Notes: generated from the letters alone by a model not told the origin. 64,000 nt of DNA from Endothia cerciana (GCA_026119935.1 JALRMH010000008.1:806001-870000); one strand, 5' to 3'. Positions 11,370 to 23,727 are shown, counted from the first letter of the stretch. Translations and numbers: made by a program.

Positions 11370-13097
11370 TCATGTTTTCCCGGTTGCCTCAGCCCGCGGC
11401 GTGAGTTCAATTTTGATATCCTCATCAGGCTGCTCTACGGCCTCAGCTTCTGAAGACTTGGCAGTCGATGGGATCACCCAAGGCTTTGAAGGCCGGATAT
11501 TGAATCGAAGGAGCAGAAGAGTCGCTAGCAGTAGGATCTCGCTTGTGGCAAAGTGACGCCCCGGACACATTGTTGTACCCCCTCCGAAACCACGGAAAGC
11601 GACGGGGTTTATGCGTCTGCACTGCTGTTTGATGAAACGCTTATGATAGAAATCATTAACGTTGGTCCCTCAAACATCAGGATTCTTATGCTGGGCTCGG
11701 GCTGACATCATTATCAGGCCGCTCTTCTTGAGAAGGTATTTATCATCCAGCATATAATCTTCCGAGACAACGCGGACGGAGTTGGCTATGCCGTAGTAGC
11801 AAAAAATCTCGTGATAAGTGGAAAGAAGGATCGGACACGAGTTGAGAACGAACGTAAGATCGATCGTATAGATCCCATCCTGATTTTCCTTCACGGCTTG
11901 GCTCACTTCATCCCTGCAATCTTTCAAGATGTCGGGATCGCTAAAGATGTGAAACATTACCCAGAACGAAGAGAGAACAGTATTAGTCACATTATTAAAG
12001 ATAGTGCCCAGAAGTAAGCGCGGAATGTCCTTTTCAGGTATCTTCTGACTGATGCAGTGCTCCGTAAACTTCTGGATATAAGCAGATCCTTGCTAATAGC
12101 TACCATCGGCATAGTATTTCGCAAAGCTTCTCACTAGATACTCTCGGCCCTATATAGCTGCCTTAAAGAAAATGTTTTGCGGTAGGATATCCAACATGAT
12201 AAACATGAGAGATGCCATCGGTGGTATTTGCTAGATTCGAACAGGATAATTAGCTTTGTAAATTGAGTACATTTATACTTAGCTGAGCACTTGCTGCTAT
12301 GCATCGAGGTTCTGCAAATCTTGCATCGGATTAGACGGGCCATAGATTGCCTCTGTAGTGGCAAACATGACCTGTGTGCTGACCCATTCCCACAACCCGA
12401 TTGTACTTGGCGAAGATATCAATCCGTCCAATGCCTTATCGAAAACTTCAAATACTCGAGCATTTAAAAAGTCCAATGCCGGGCCGTTGCTCATAGTTGG
12501 GTATGCAACTTTCACCATGCCGTTGATAAAGCCGTGTTCGGTTACCAGGTCGGTTTCCAGGATAGCTATTGCGTCTTTGCCTGCGCCCATAGCGCCTTGT
12601 GCTGCCTTGATAAGGATAGACGCAAATATCAAGGTGCGCCACTGGCACTGCACTATAGGTATGAGATCTAAGGAATTGACTGATGATGTAGAGACGAGTT
12701 CCTGGGAGCCTCAGAGTGTATATGGACAAGTCTCGATAAGCCTCTCTCATATGAGCGTAGAAGTCCTTGCTCCAGCGTACCACTACTCAACTGTCAGCAC
12801 AGAGAATCACTTCCGGGTCACATATGAAAAAAGGGCCGAGTGTGCTTCCCAATTCCAGGTGTTGCCAAAAGCTATTGAGCTCAGCTGCAGGTTCGATAAG
12901 AGAGAGTTGGAGCTGGACTTGATTAGAGAAGAGTAGTTTCCAGTAACTTACTTCCTAATAAAGGAACTAACAAACAGAATCAAGTTTGAGACAATCGGAG
13001 GCTCATCATGATTCTGTGTCAAGTGCAAAGTAGCCCAGAGAAAAGTATAAGCCGCCGCAATGCCACATAAAGCTGTTCCAAATGCTGTATTTGGCAT
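11370..13097 (-). pseudogene. Cytochrome P450 pseudogene
   Basis: Minus-strand remnant of a full-length fungal P450. The start can be placed at ATG 13097-13095 (MPNTAFGTALCGIAAAYTF), a membrane anchor followed by a P-rich hinge; a donor GTAAGT begins at 12951. Later segments match P450 order: TLRLPGTRLYII, the helix-C-like region, an I-helix-like segment around 12000-11930, and the heme-binding loop FRGFGGGTTMCPGRHFATSE at about 11600-11540 with its cysteine ligand intact. It is interrupted by stops at 12297-12299, 12150-12152, 12093-12095 and 11670-11672. There is also a frame shift near 12670 between LYIIS and the QWRTLIFA segment. It cannot make a functional enzyme. The heme loop resembles the fungal CYP7/CYP8-like group, but the family is uncertain. 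Confidence 0.85.
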
Positions 13098-13494
13098 CAA
13101 GGACGCCAGGTTGAAGCATGCAAGGTACAGGTGCGAAGAAGGAATGAAGGCAGTTGTAAAGTGGCTCGGGAAGATTGACTTTGGACTGGAGCAAGTGAAG
13201 ATGTGTTGGTAATTTTTGGCTCCGGCTCACTCTTCTTCAGCAGACTCATGAAATTTGAGCTTCAGCATGTGCCGAAAAATTGTGCCGCCTACTAATTACT
13301 CAAGATCAGGAATGTTCGGATAGTGCGGGGTTCACGCAGGACAGGGCACTCGTCAAGATTACAGCCCATGGAAGACCTTTGAAGACGTCGATGTGTGGAG
13401 CGCGATAAAATTCACTCGAAGTGAACAGTGCAGAGACTCTGAACTAATAAGCCGAACTTTTGAGCTGCAAAGACGACACAAGCACTGAGGAGGC

Positions 13495-14235
13495 TGACGG
13501 AAGTCGACCTCATGCAAGCGAGTATGCCGCTCTGTGCACAGGACTGGTAAGGGCTCTTTGTTTCCTAGAAGCCCATGTTCTTTCGCTCCACGTTCCGCCC
13601 AAAACGACTTCTGACTTCATTTTAGGCTCTGTTCAACAGCCTTCCTTTACAAATACACCTCTGGATATGGAAGGACTAACCAAAACATCCTTTTCTCCAT
13701 CTTCTTGCTCTCCATGCTTTCAGCACCGTCGACTAACAAGTAATCCCACATCTAGTGGAAAATCGTGAGCTCTTTGAGTTGCGCAAGGGCCGTTCAAAAT
13801 CTTATTCCTGGTTCGTCTTCGTCTATGCCAATATCTTGGTGGCACTTGTTTGGCAGACATTAGCTGCAGTGCTGGTATTTGTGGCATGGTATTATCCTAC
13901 AGGTTTATGGCGCCATGGAGACTTAGATTTCGGCTCGACTGAACGCGGCGGCTTAACTTTCGTTCTGGTCTGGCTGTTCTGCTTATGGATCTCGACGTTC
14001 TCGCAAGCCATTGAAGTGGGTATCGAGCACGCTGAGACAGCGGTGCAGATTGCCACCTTATTATGCTTCTGGCTATCGTTGGTGTTCTGCGGGTATGTCA
14101 AGTCGAAAGCCCCGCGACTCTATCAGAAGTGCCTGATACAGTCTATACTAATGTTTGCAATAGTGTAATTGTTCAGCCCACAACGCTACCCGGCGTTTGG
14201 ATTTTCTATACCGATATTATTTTTATATTATCTAA
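13495..14235 (+). pseudogene. Fragment of a PDR-type (ABC-G) multidrug transporter
   Basis: Only part of the second transmembrane domain of a pleiotropic-drug-resistance ABC transporter remains. The frame from 13755 reads ELFELRKGRSKSYSWFVFVY and then TERGGLTFVLVW, typical of PDR TM helices 8-10. A well-formed 71-nt intron (14093-14163, GTATGT...ATAG with ATACTAAT branch) joins LVFCG to VIVQPTTLPGVWIFY, a conserved PDR motif. Upstream, an intron at 13547-13625 precedes a segment that must change frame around 13700-13735 to stay homologous, and a TAA lies at 13734-13736. No ATP-binding cassettes are visible nearby. The 3' side ends in an (AT)n tract. It is a truncated, dead copy. Confidence 0.8.
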
Positions 14236-14262
14236 CTATATATATATATATATATATATTAA
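14236..14262. repeat. (AT)n microsatellite
   Basis: Perfect TA dinucleotide run immediately downstream of the ABC transporter fragment. Confidence 0.85.
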
Positions 14263-14389
14263 GGCAGACTGAAACTATTTCTAGTGTATACCAGGGCTAT
14301 ATACCATTATACATCACCCGAAAGGCATGCTCATCATGGAGTCAAGCTCAAAGAGTACATATTACGTATCTGTAGATAGAGTCAAGATA

Positions 14390-14547
14390 CTGGAGGAATA
14401 GAAATGGGGAACAAGAAAAAGGAAATCGAAAACAGGCGTCCTGGTCCGGGAAAAGGGGTGGGGGAAATACGGTGGGAGGCTAGGAACTAGAAACAGGGAC
14501 CGCGAAGAGGAATTTTGGAAACGGAAAAAGGAAAAAGGAAAAATAAG
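14390..14547. other. Purine-rich strand downstream of tRNA-Ser
   Basis: The plus strand is almost entirely A and G for about 150 bases (pyrimidine-rich in the tRNA orientation). No gene is visible. Confidence 0.5.
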
Positions 14548-14556
14548 AAAATAAAA
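14548..14556 (-). terminator. RNA polymerase III terminator of tRNA-Ser
   Basis: In the tRNA orientation the gene is followed after two bases by TTTTATTTT, a standard pol III stop. Confidence 0.7.
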
Positions 14557-14557
14557 T

Positions 14558-14666
14558 CGACGCCGCCATGATTCGAACATGGGCCTCCGAAGAGAATAGA
14601 TCGCGTAGAATCTCCCGTTGCAAGGATATTCTAGTCTATCGCATTAGACCGCTCTGCCACGGCGCC
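14558..14666 (-). tRNA. tRNA-Ser(AGA) with a 27-nt intron
   Basis: A type II tRNA reads on the minus strand. The acceptor GGCGCCG pairs with CGGCGTC (one G-U) and the discriminator is G. The D-arm contains GGCAGAGCGGTCTAATGC. The anticodon stem ATAGA/TCTAT encloses CTAGAA plus A38, so the anticodon is AGA. A long variable arm (CTC-TTCG-GAG) precedes the T-arm CCATG-TTCGAAT-CATGG. The intron is 14602-14628, one base 3' of the anticodon at the canonical position. The long variable arm and anticodon identify serine. The gene sits downstream of the transporter pseudogene. Confidence 0.93.
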
Positions 14667-15751
14667 TGTAGAACACTTCAATTGCAATATCACAGATATA
14701 TATACTTCCATAAGGTTGAAGAGAATCATGTAGTACGCAGGTCAGGGGACAGGTTTTAGAATGCCAGCCCTACCGATTCCTTTCGGTGTTAATGACATTA
14801 ATCTGATATAGTCGTCGGCCGTTACTCTGCCTCACTAAAGAAGACTATAACGTGGTCGGTCTGGGGATTCCGTCGCCCAGCTCCGCCCGGGCCCGAGAGG
14901 CTGCTTCGCACCACCAACTGGACAAGAGGACTAGCTGGGATATTCCTCTTGAGCGCGAAAGGAGATTTTATATATACGGTGAAAACCGCTTGATGGGGGC
15001 TCGTCTTCTACTTACGACAGGGTCTGGTCCTCGTTCTGGTCTCCTGCTTATGTTCCGCGGGCTTCAATCTCGCCAACCATAGATGCCGGTCAATGCCTCC
15101 ACCGAATTGCAGAGAAGTAATTACCATAATAGTCAGCGTACATACACCGTTCTCCCCCCCCCCCCCCAACCCATATCTGGGGTCTTGATGGCTCAAATAC
15201 AATATGCAATAACGGGGCATGGGAAGTGACTATCCTCAAAACGATCAACACCAAAACTGGGTCTGACCGCTGATGAAAGCAGCAAAAGGATTTGTCAACT
15301 ATTCACTAAAAGTCAACAAAGCAACACACACTATTTGTAGGTGACGGCCTGGCGGGTGAGAAACCAGCACCTAACATCAAGTATCACTTGCCTCTTCCGA
15401 ATCCAGGAAGCAGATTAGCCTGTATCCAGAGGACTACACATTCCTTGACTTCACGGTGGGCATACCTTGACTGCCAGTACGGCCACCTCGAATCTGGATG
15501 AAACTAACCTGCGCCCTCCCTCAGACTTTACAGAGAGATGTTCAGTAGTGGGATTTGCAGAGGCACCTTCTGGTGACTAGATGGCACACAAGGCCACAAA
15601 GCAAATGCCAGTTTAGCTGAATTATGGGACAGCACCTTCTCTACACAGATGACGACTGTCATCTTGACTTTCTGAAGACATTTAGGTACAACTCGACTAA
15701 TTCAGACCGCGATTTTAGACTAATTCAGAGTATATCCGGCCAGGCGTAGCA
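14667..15751. other. Intergenic region
   Basis: No gene recognised. Holds a C14 run at 15154-15167. Its distal end is the 3' flank of the OPT transporter gene. Confidence 0.6.
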
Positions 15752-18598
15752 TCACCACGTAGCCGGGCCAAAGGTCTCTCCCGGCCCTACGGTTTTGAGG
15801 ATTGCCGTGTATTCCGCATCCTATCAAACGGAAATAATTAGCGGGCGCTCTTCAGCGTGTATCACACATGACCTGTATGCAGGACCTTGAGGTCGTTCAA
15901 AGGTTTGGGGATCGCTCACCATTGTGTTGTAGACGCCGACATTGCCCCACCACTGCGGTATCGTCACCCCTGGCAGCGTGATAGCAAAGAAGATCACGAT
16001 TGTGGACAGGATCAGCCCAGCATCCAGAGCTGCCGCCGTGATGTAGTTGTAGGTGCTCCACCACCCATGGAATCGCTTCCTGATGACATAGTTGAACAGG
16101 AGCACAAAGAAACCCCACGTTGAGAAAGAAAGGGGTGTCGCCGGGGGGAGCCAACCCATCGCTCCAAGTATGATCGGGGCATGGAGGTTGCGACCGACCG
16201 AAGCGAGGCGCCCGCCCATCTTGACACAGATGTAGAAGATGCAAGGGAGTATTGCGCCAATGACCCAGAAGATATTGAAGTACTGGTATATCGACCCAGA
16301 TCCGAACATTCGCGTTGGACCAATAACTCCCCAGACGATGGACGACGAAAAGAAAGTTCTTCCATTAGGACAGGAGAATTTGGCGGGTTGCTCACTTCAG
16401 ACGACAGTGGTCAGTCCAGAGTTCCCATATATCCCCGAATATTGCGCAGATCAAGACGGAGACTTACAGATCACAGACACCGTCAATATTTCCAAGTGTC
16501 CAATTCATTACCGCGATCTGGACGAAGGTGGCCCATATCGTCGCCACTACCTGGCACCAGAATGTAATTCGAGGCGGAACTTTCTATTGGGCTGTCAGAG
16601 GATCAAAGGTCTTTTAAAGGAGGTGAGTATTGTTCTCTAGGTAACGTACCATATAATGAGCCATCTTCATATCACCAGCGTAAGTTTGTGCTTGACCGAG
16701 CACAATAGTGCTATAGACTTTGAATATCATAACTCCGATAGGTCTTCCAGGTATCATGAATCCAGCCAAGAAGGGTGACAGGACATTCAAGGCGAGACCC
16801 AGATTGGAGATGGCTAGGATGATGCAGGTGGGTAGCGTGAAGACAATCGCGAGAATGATAGCAACAAAATAAGCCCACCATGGCAGCTGTGAATCAAAGC
16901 CCAGTGCCGTAGCGAGGCCGAGGGCGGTAGATACAACGAATAGAACGAGATACCACCAGTCCGGCGCGTCCCGATATCTCGTCATCAATTTCATGTGAAC
17001 ATCTGGTTCCTGGCTTCTTGCGATCTTGAGGCGATAGTAAATTTCCTTGCCGTGGAACAGGCCGCAGTGCACCAGAGCAGCTGTCAAGGCGGCGAACGAC
17101 ATGCCGTAGTTGAGAGCGAAGGTCGGCGTCAGAAAGAGAGGCGAGTAGTCTTTATACTTTTGTAGGTCGAATTGGAAGCCGTCACCTAGAATGCGGGTGA
17201 CGTCGTACGCGCTTTGGGTGTTGTCATACGTCTGGCTTGTGTTGATTGGTAACCATTGGCTATAAATAGCGCCAGAGTAGGTTATGCCAATAGTCACAAT
17301 CATGACGAACAAGAATAGGCCAGCCAGCTCGGATATGGCGGTGTGAACTGGAGCCAGAAGAGGGTCGCCGAGATAGGCCGTCACATAAGTCCAATCAAAC
17401 GTGATTGGGATGAGGGAAAGACCAGTGAATCCTCCGAAAAGCTGATTGAGGACGACGTTGTTCGGCCGGATCCACGTAATGAAGGCAAATACCGAAAGGC
17501 CTTGCCAGAGAACCCCGGGGATCCAATAATAGCAAAACATTCCAAGAAGGACATAGAAGAAGTATCGGTAGCGGCTGACAGTCCAACCATTGCTATGGAC
17601 TCCATCGCTTTTAGTCTTGTCATGAAGTGCATAGAAGAGTGTGGTACTACTGAACACACTAGGCCCTATAAAATGGTCAGACTTTGACTCGCTGGTACAG
17701 GTACCATGCCTGAAATTCATGTTTTCTGAGACTTTGATAGTATTGTCAGAAACACTGGAGCTTGCGTACAGATCATTGCGGCTGGCCAGACGAGGAATCG
17801 CCGCGCTAATCCTGCCAATCCGATTCCAATGAGCTGAGAACTCAGTGTGAACAAAATTTGGAATCCCCATCCAAGGTTAATATCGTAAAATGGTTTCCCC
17901 TGAAGCGCCAATAAAGCGTCCGTGCTGTCTGCTATGTGTTAGAACCTTATCGCGGAGCCTTAGTGCTGTCTGACGGAGTCTTCTCAAAGGAACAAGACGA
18001 CACGCCCCAAGAGGGGAAAAGGGGGTCACTTGCAAGCGTATCCGATGCTAACATTTGACATCAAGACAACGACAACGTGCTCTTTGATTGTGAATGGGCC
18101 AGTATTGAAAGTCCACTTCAATCCGAACAAGTTGAACACTCGGGTCGGCATAATCCTGGCCCAGAGGCATCCGATGGGGTAGACAAGCAGCTGCACAATA
18201 ATTGCAGGGAAGTTGATGGCCGGGTTCCTCATGGAGAGAAACATGTTTAGACCACTGCCAATGGTCACGAAAATCATTCCAAGGATCCAGGCGCGAACGG
18301 TGTTCGCCACTTCTTCGCTATCTGTGTTGCGTACAGCGGCGCGGACTTGGTCATACGGAGAATCCTCGCTGAACAGAGCATCAGCCTCGATGATCTCGTC
18401 CGCGTCGCCATCCTGTATGGCCCGTTTTACGAGGTCAATCTTTTCCTGCGGCAAGTTTGGGTCGAACGCGTGGGCGTGCGTGATGTTCACGAGGTCCTTA
18501 GTCGCCTGCTCCACATTGATAATGGCGTCGGTCCGCTTCTCGACGGCCAGGGAATCAGAAGGCTCGGATGGCTTCGTCATCTTCGATACGAAACCCAA
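15752..18598 (-). CDS. Oligopeptide transporter, OPT family
   Basis: Proton-coupled importer of small peptides or metal-chelates in the plasma membrane (PF03169). Six exons reconstruct without frame breaks: 18598-18034, 17931-17770, 17665-16650, 16583-16468, 16394-15920 and 15820-15752, giving 800 aa, a normal length for the family. After an acidic cytosolic N-terminus, membrane segments begin at about residue 118. Family landmarks are LNLGWGFQ-like INLGWGFQILFTLS, MIWPSVFSSTTLFYALHDK, QLPWWAYFVAI, MIPGRPIGVMIFKVYS, GDMKMAHYMKVPPR, VQIAVMNWTLGNI and CPNGRTFFSSSIVWG. Intron 1 (18033-17932) keeps the frame only with a GC donor (GCAAGT). Introns 2 and 3 have GTACG donors. A second ATG seven codons downstream (MTKPSEPSD) is an alternative start. 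The peptide substrate is inferred from the family. Confidence 0.93.
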
Positions 18599-19565
18599 CG
18601 GGCTTTAGTCAGGTTGAGAGGTTTAGAAACATGAGATGATGTTATCACATTTGCGGGCACACTGCACATTTCATAACTTCTGCTGAACGAGGAGGTGGCA
18701 GATCTAGACTGCCTTCCGATGCGACGTAACATCACCTGTGATAAGCCAGAAATCATTGTTCTTCGGCTCTTGACTCCAGACTTGAGGTTTGTTCCGGCGT
18801 CTTATCAGGGAGGTGTCAGGTCACTGCTACTCAAGGCGGGACTAGCCCTGGGCGACTCCACCCTTTGCTGCGGGCAGCAGCGGTCTATCGGCATGGGTAC
18901 GGACGTACAAGAACTGTATCTCATGGTGCTGTAGGACGACCTGCTGGAGCCAATGTGATGCAGGCCGGCGCGGGGAACCTCAGTGCACCCAGTCCCAAAG
19001 GAGGGTTACGTGAAGGGAAAGGAGGAGGGGGTCGGCTTGCTGAACTGCCTGTAATAGTGCGTGCGTCTGTCACCACCTGATAGACCTCCGCTTATCCAAT
19101 AACATTTCGTGCTCAGGCCTGATAGTAGTCGCTTTCAATTGCCTTTAAGTCACTGGTGTTTTGATCGTAGGGGACGCCGAAAAATCGACAGACATGAAAA
19201 CAAGCATGTTCATGAGGGTGTATCTGGGTTGAGACGTGTAAGTCCAAGTTGGGATAGGGAGTCACAGGTATGGAACTAGACTAGGTCAGTATTCACGCTA
19301 CAATAATATCGTATCAAAATCGCTTATGGTTTAACAGGGAAAACTGGGGAAGAAATATAGTATCATGTGGCTAATACGACCCGCCGCGTGTGCTAATCCG
19401 TATGCGCAATTCATAGTCCTCCCGATTGCAGACTATTCGATAGACAGTACTGTATCGCAATATAAGCAAAGCCGATCTTGATAGCATCATATAGACAACA
19501 GGTCATTCCCGGTCAGCTGAGGATCGTTGCCCTTTTTGAGAGCTGCACAACAATACTCCCAACTG
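18599..19565. other. Spacer between OPT transporter and Zn2Cys6 gene
   Basis: Upstream region of the OPT gene and downstream of the regulator. No gene recognised. Confidence 0.6.
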
Positions 19566-21660
19566 CTAGCAGCGAATCCCGCCAGAGGACTGATTCGAAA
19601 TCAGCTGTAAGACTCGATTAGCAGAGTCACTGGTCTGGTAACTAGGGGCTCGATACACCAGAAATAACATACCTTGGCAAAAAATTCTGCCTGCTTTATC
19701 CCCATTGTCTCTGACATGAACATGAGCCGGCCGCAAAGCCATCTTTTCTGTCTCGCCGTCGCAAAAATGCTGAGACCGGTACAGAGAAGAGGATACAATG
19801 CAGTCACTGCGCTATACGCTTTGGGACTCGTCGGCGCGCCGCAAGGAAAATGGGGCGTTGTTGCCTTGTCTCCGGTCCAGTTGACGAAGTACGGCACGCT
19901 CGCCACTACATTCGATACCTCCTCGCAGCCGATCCGCATGGCCTCTATGTAATCGTCGGTCTGCGTATGGTCTGAAGGTGAACAGATCCATCGCAAACAC
20001 CGAGCCATTATGCCGGAGAGCAATATCCTCGAGGCATTGATATTGAGATGCTTGCCGGCGATCCAAACATCCGGGAATGTGCATACTGGACCAGGAAATG
20101 TCGCCGCTTTGTCAAGCTCGCCGTCATCTACATCTGCGGCCCAGCCCGAGACGAACTTCGGCCAGGTCTCATGACAGTCATCAAGCCAGTGACCTAGCTC
20201 GACGACGATTTCACGCGCACGGCGGAGGAGGTCCAGAGCTTTGTCGACCTTCCCTGCAGTCTTCGGTCCCGAGGTAAGGAGCGCATCGGCCTCGGCGCGG
20301 ATGAGTGTCGTTTTCATGTTCAACATGAGAGCGACGTGGCCTGATTTATTTCTGATCAAATGCTGTCCCCACCATTCTACTTCGCCCGGTGCTGGGTTCG
20401 CGACAAAGCCGAACATGTACTGACGTATCTAATGCTTGTTAATTACTATCTATGCCTGCGAGTATCGTATCTCGTAAAGAGAGTGGTCTGAGAGCATCAC
20501 TTACTGTCATTGACCGCACCAGCTGGAACATTTCCAGACCTTCGGGTGAGCTTTTTTTTATGACGTCCTTGCCCCGGATGCGAAGGAGAGCTTTTGCCCC
20601 ATCCAAGTGATTTGACCATCCCGTAATATCATCATCGTCGCAAGCAAGTCCCTGGAAGCAGCGTGTTAGTTGAAGATGCCCAAACATAGAAGATGAGGCA
20701 TCCACTCACCTCATAAAAGGACAACAAAATCGCTGCTGCAAGTGAAGTATCTTGCTTAGCTCGTTCTTTATCTTTGATAGCCTCCTTTAGCTGTATCAAA
20801 GCTGTGCTATAGTAGATGCGGGATTTCGAAAACAGGTGTCTAGAATTGGGTCGACCTGCCAGTGACGCCAAAGAAACAGCGGTGAAGGCCATGGGAAATG
20901 GCGTGTTTTTGAGACCGTCCCATTCAAGAATCTTCAAAACGAAGTTGAATAGACAGGAGTTCTGCACAGATGAGGGACACAGGACGAAGTTCGACAGAAA
21001 GAAGCACGTTGCCTGCTCATCGAGCGGCGTCTGTAAGCTCGGTATGACTGGAGGCGAGCTCGAGCTGTGCCCGAACTCACTCATCCCAGTGGCGTAGCCC
21101 AAACTCGTCCCGTCAAAAGACGGGCTCATTGAATTTGCAACGCTGCTGATTGTCGAGGACAAATCTGTCTCTTGTTGCGACCACAACCCGCTGAAATCGA
21201 AGTTCGGCTCCTGCGTGTTCAATGCCACATTGAATTCCAGCATTGTTGTAGTGAAGGCGTGAGATGCGGAATCGCTAGTGTTTGTCAAGACGGTGAAATC
21301 TGAGGACGGAGATAACCATATTGACTGAGAATCTGACGAGCTATCGGGTGATGGTGACGAGTTTCGACTTTCTGGTCGGCCTGTGATAAGTGGGCGCTTG
21401 GATCGGTTCGGTGACTGTCTTGCTGATATTCCTTTATGCCCATTTCGAGATCCTCGATTCTGAGCTCCTGCGGCTGCTTTCGCCTTCCGAATAGTGCTTT
21501 GCGTCTCATCACGAAGATTGATCTCAAATGGATCTTTATAGCCCGGACATTGCCTCTTCGCCTTCCCGCATTTCAGGCAGTGAGGTTTGGTTTCATCGCA
21601 TTTGACCCGTCTCGCCCGACAAAGTTTGCATGCCTGGCTTGGATGACCAGTGTTTACCAT
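19566..21660 (-). CDS. Zn2Cys6 transcription factor (Fungal_trans_2 type)
   Basis: Nuclear DNA-binding regulator. Exons are 21660-20710, 20651-20505, 20428-19673 and 19604-19566, all phase 0, giving about 630 aa. The binuclear zinc cluster lies at residues 11-38 with spacing C-x2-C-x6-C-x6-C-x2-C-x6-C (CKLCRARRVKC ... CLKCGKAKRQC). It is followed by a basic Ser-rich linker and, from about residue 220, a helical domain with DEQATCFFLSNFVLCP and the loop around GWSNHLDGAKALLRIRG. That loop is characteristic of the PF11951 regulatory domain. The start was chosen at MVNTGHPSQA because the cluster begins ten residues later; upstream codons lack protein character. The last 39-nt exon is the least certain part. 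Target genes are unknown; the divergent OPT transporter is not adjacent enough to infer control. Confidence 0.88.
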
Positions 21661-23595
21661 TCTGTATAGGTATGATATGGTGATGAAGCCGTCGACTCGA
21701 CTGAGGTGTCTCAGAGAAAATCTCCGGGGACAGCGCCTATAATTCGGGGATGCAGATGCTGTCCAGAACGCGGCAATGATATCGCAAATGTAACTGACCC
21801 CAAGACCTCTTGCTCTTAGCAAGCGACGCAATGCCTTTGTTGTCAAAGAAAAGAACTGAACAGCCACTGGCAATGGATCTCGTTTTGTCGTGAGGGACTT
21901 GGGAGATCATGAAATTTCCATACGTGGCATCAATAGACAGACTGGTAGTTAGTTGGATAAGTAAGGCGACGGCGAGAACAAGATCGGAAATTTAGGTCAA
22001 GCTGTTTCATGAAACCTTGCCAATCCGAAACTTTGGTCTTGTCCCGGGGCACTTCAGATTGGGTTTGCAACGCTAAGTGCCCAGCTGATATTGGCTCCGG
22101 AGACGGGATGGACTGATGTTTGAAACGCTCTCCTCGAGCCACAACCTGATGAGCCCTTTATGCCTTTTCAGAAGTTTCGAGCCTTCCATTATGATTCATG
22201 AGTGCTATTATATGCCAAGATGAGAGCCAGTAGTGACCTCGTTTGTTCGGTATGCGACGACTGAATGGAAGTTCGCAAATTTTTGGTGCTTGATTCTTCG
22301 AGAATACGACCAGGAAAAATACTTTCGATATGCAAAAAGATTTATCCAATTTTGCCTCAAGAGATCGCTTGCAGTCTCGTGTGATCCTTGTTTCCTGCTC
22401 ATGAGGATGCCTTCACAGCAAGGATGGTTCACTCAACCATGCTTTGCCATCCAAAGTGTGGCGGCTTGCCGCTCGGACGTGCGGAGATCGGCTTATTTCA
22501 GCTGTCATTTCGATAGCACCGGAATGCTCTCCCGGCGCGAGAAGACTGGGAATCGTCCAGCCGTGACAGCTTTCAGGTGGCGGCACTCAGTATTATACGG
22601 GTAACATTAGCTTCATACATCCCGGTGTGGGTGGAAACGATGCCAAATATCGAGGTTTCCTACCTACCTTAAGTGGCCGTTTACTCTCATTAATGTGGTC
22701 CTGACCTGAAACATCAGCACTGTCAAGGGACTTCCATAGGCGATCAACGTAATTCATGCGGATAATTTCCGAAAAGGATGTCCTCTGCGAAAAATATTGC
22801 CCTTTTAGGTCCCAAGGAAAAGGCATTAAGCGAAGCTCAACAACCGCACCACATATATATGTGTGATCAGTGATATTATCCCATTTTGAACTGGCCATGC
22901 GAATATCGTACGAACAATAAGAGATGTTCGATTTTCGTAGCAACAAGAGGCCGGCGATACGTGCACAGTCCCCCGCCAAGGTCCAAGATCATTCCCTGTA
23001 ATTAGTGCATCGATCATAAATGGGAAACGGTAGTGACCATGTTCCACGCAAGCGCTAAGGGAATGGTGACCAGATGCGAATCCTCTGCAGAAAAGTATCA
23101 CATCCAGACCCGCGCGCTCAGACCGTCCCCACAAGACCAGATGAAAAATATCCTGCCCTCTTGCTGATCGAGTCGTGGCTACTAGATTCCCTGGACTGCA
23201 CCTGGCCCCTTCGGCATCTCAAAGTCCAGCCCCGACTCATTCGAGGGCATCCTCAACCTCGGCTCTTCATACAGCTTCTTTTCAGTCACATTTTCGATCA
23301 TCGTCATCCCTAGCGCATGCGCGTACTTGGACCAAGGCTAGAGAGGTTTTGCTTAAGACAGTCCCTGGACGGAGCGTTTCTCGTTAATTTCGCCCTGGTC
23401 TTACTAACCAATAGGTGCCATCATCCGCTTATACAAATTTTTTTTTAATAACCCGCGATCCCTGGAGAACGATGAAGACTTAAACACGAAATCTGTATTC
23501 TAACCTAACTCACGCTCGAGATCATCGATGCAACCCTAGACGCGTTTGAATTAATTTATAATATTCTATGTCGACGAGGCAGATATCGACAACAA
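21661..23595. other. Long intergenic region with no recognisable gene
   Basis: About 1.9 kb. A minus-strand frame at 22593-22979 (128 codons) has no recognised domain. No repeats stand out. The 5' part is the promoter of the Zn2Cys6 gene. Confidence 0.5.
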
Positions 23596-23707
23596 GTCTG
23601 AGTGGCTCAGTTGGTTAGAGCGTTGGTCTCATATTCTGTATGACTCGGTGGACTAAACCCCGGGAATACCAATCCAAAGGTCGTGAGTTCGAGTCTCACC
23701 TTGGACA
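23596..23707 (+). tRNA. tRNA-Met(CAT), elongator, with a 33-nt intron
   Basis: Acceptor GTCTGAG pairs with CTTGGAC (two wobble pairs); discriminator is A. The D-arm is GTGGCTCAGTTGGTTAGAGC. Anticodon stem TTGGT/ACCAA holds the loop CTCATA plus T38, so the anticodon is CAT at 23630-23632. The intron is 23634-23666. T-arm GTGAG-TTCGAGT-CTCAC is standard. The first base G and the TTCGAGT loop argue for elongator rather than initiator Met. Confidence 0.93.
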
Positions 23708-23714
23708 CGTCGTA

Positions 23715-23727
23715 TTTTGTTCTTTTT
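23715..23727 (+). terminator. RNA polymerase III terminator of tRNA-Met
   Basis: TTTT then TTTTT within 20 bases of the tRNA 3' end. Confidence 0.7.

Noticed and set aside
11370..21660. Secondary-metabolite cluster (P450, ABC transporter, OPT transporter, Zn2Cys6 regulator)
   Set aside because: No backbone synthase, and the P450 and ABC genes are dead; grouping could be coincidental.
22593..22979. 128-codon minus-strand open frame as a gene
   Set aside because: No recognisable domain, start context or neighbouring exons.
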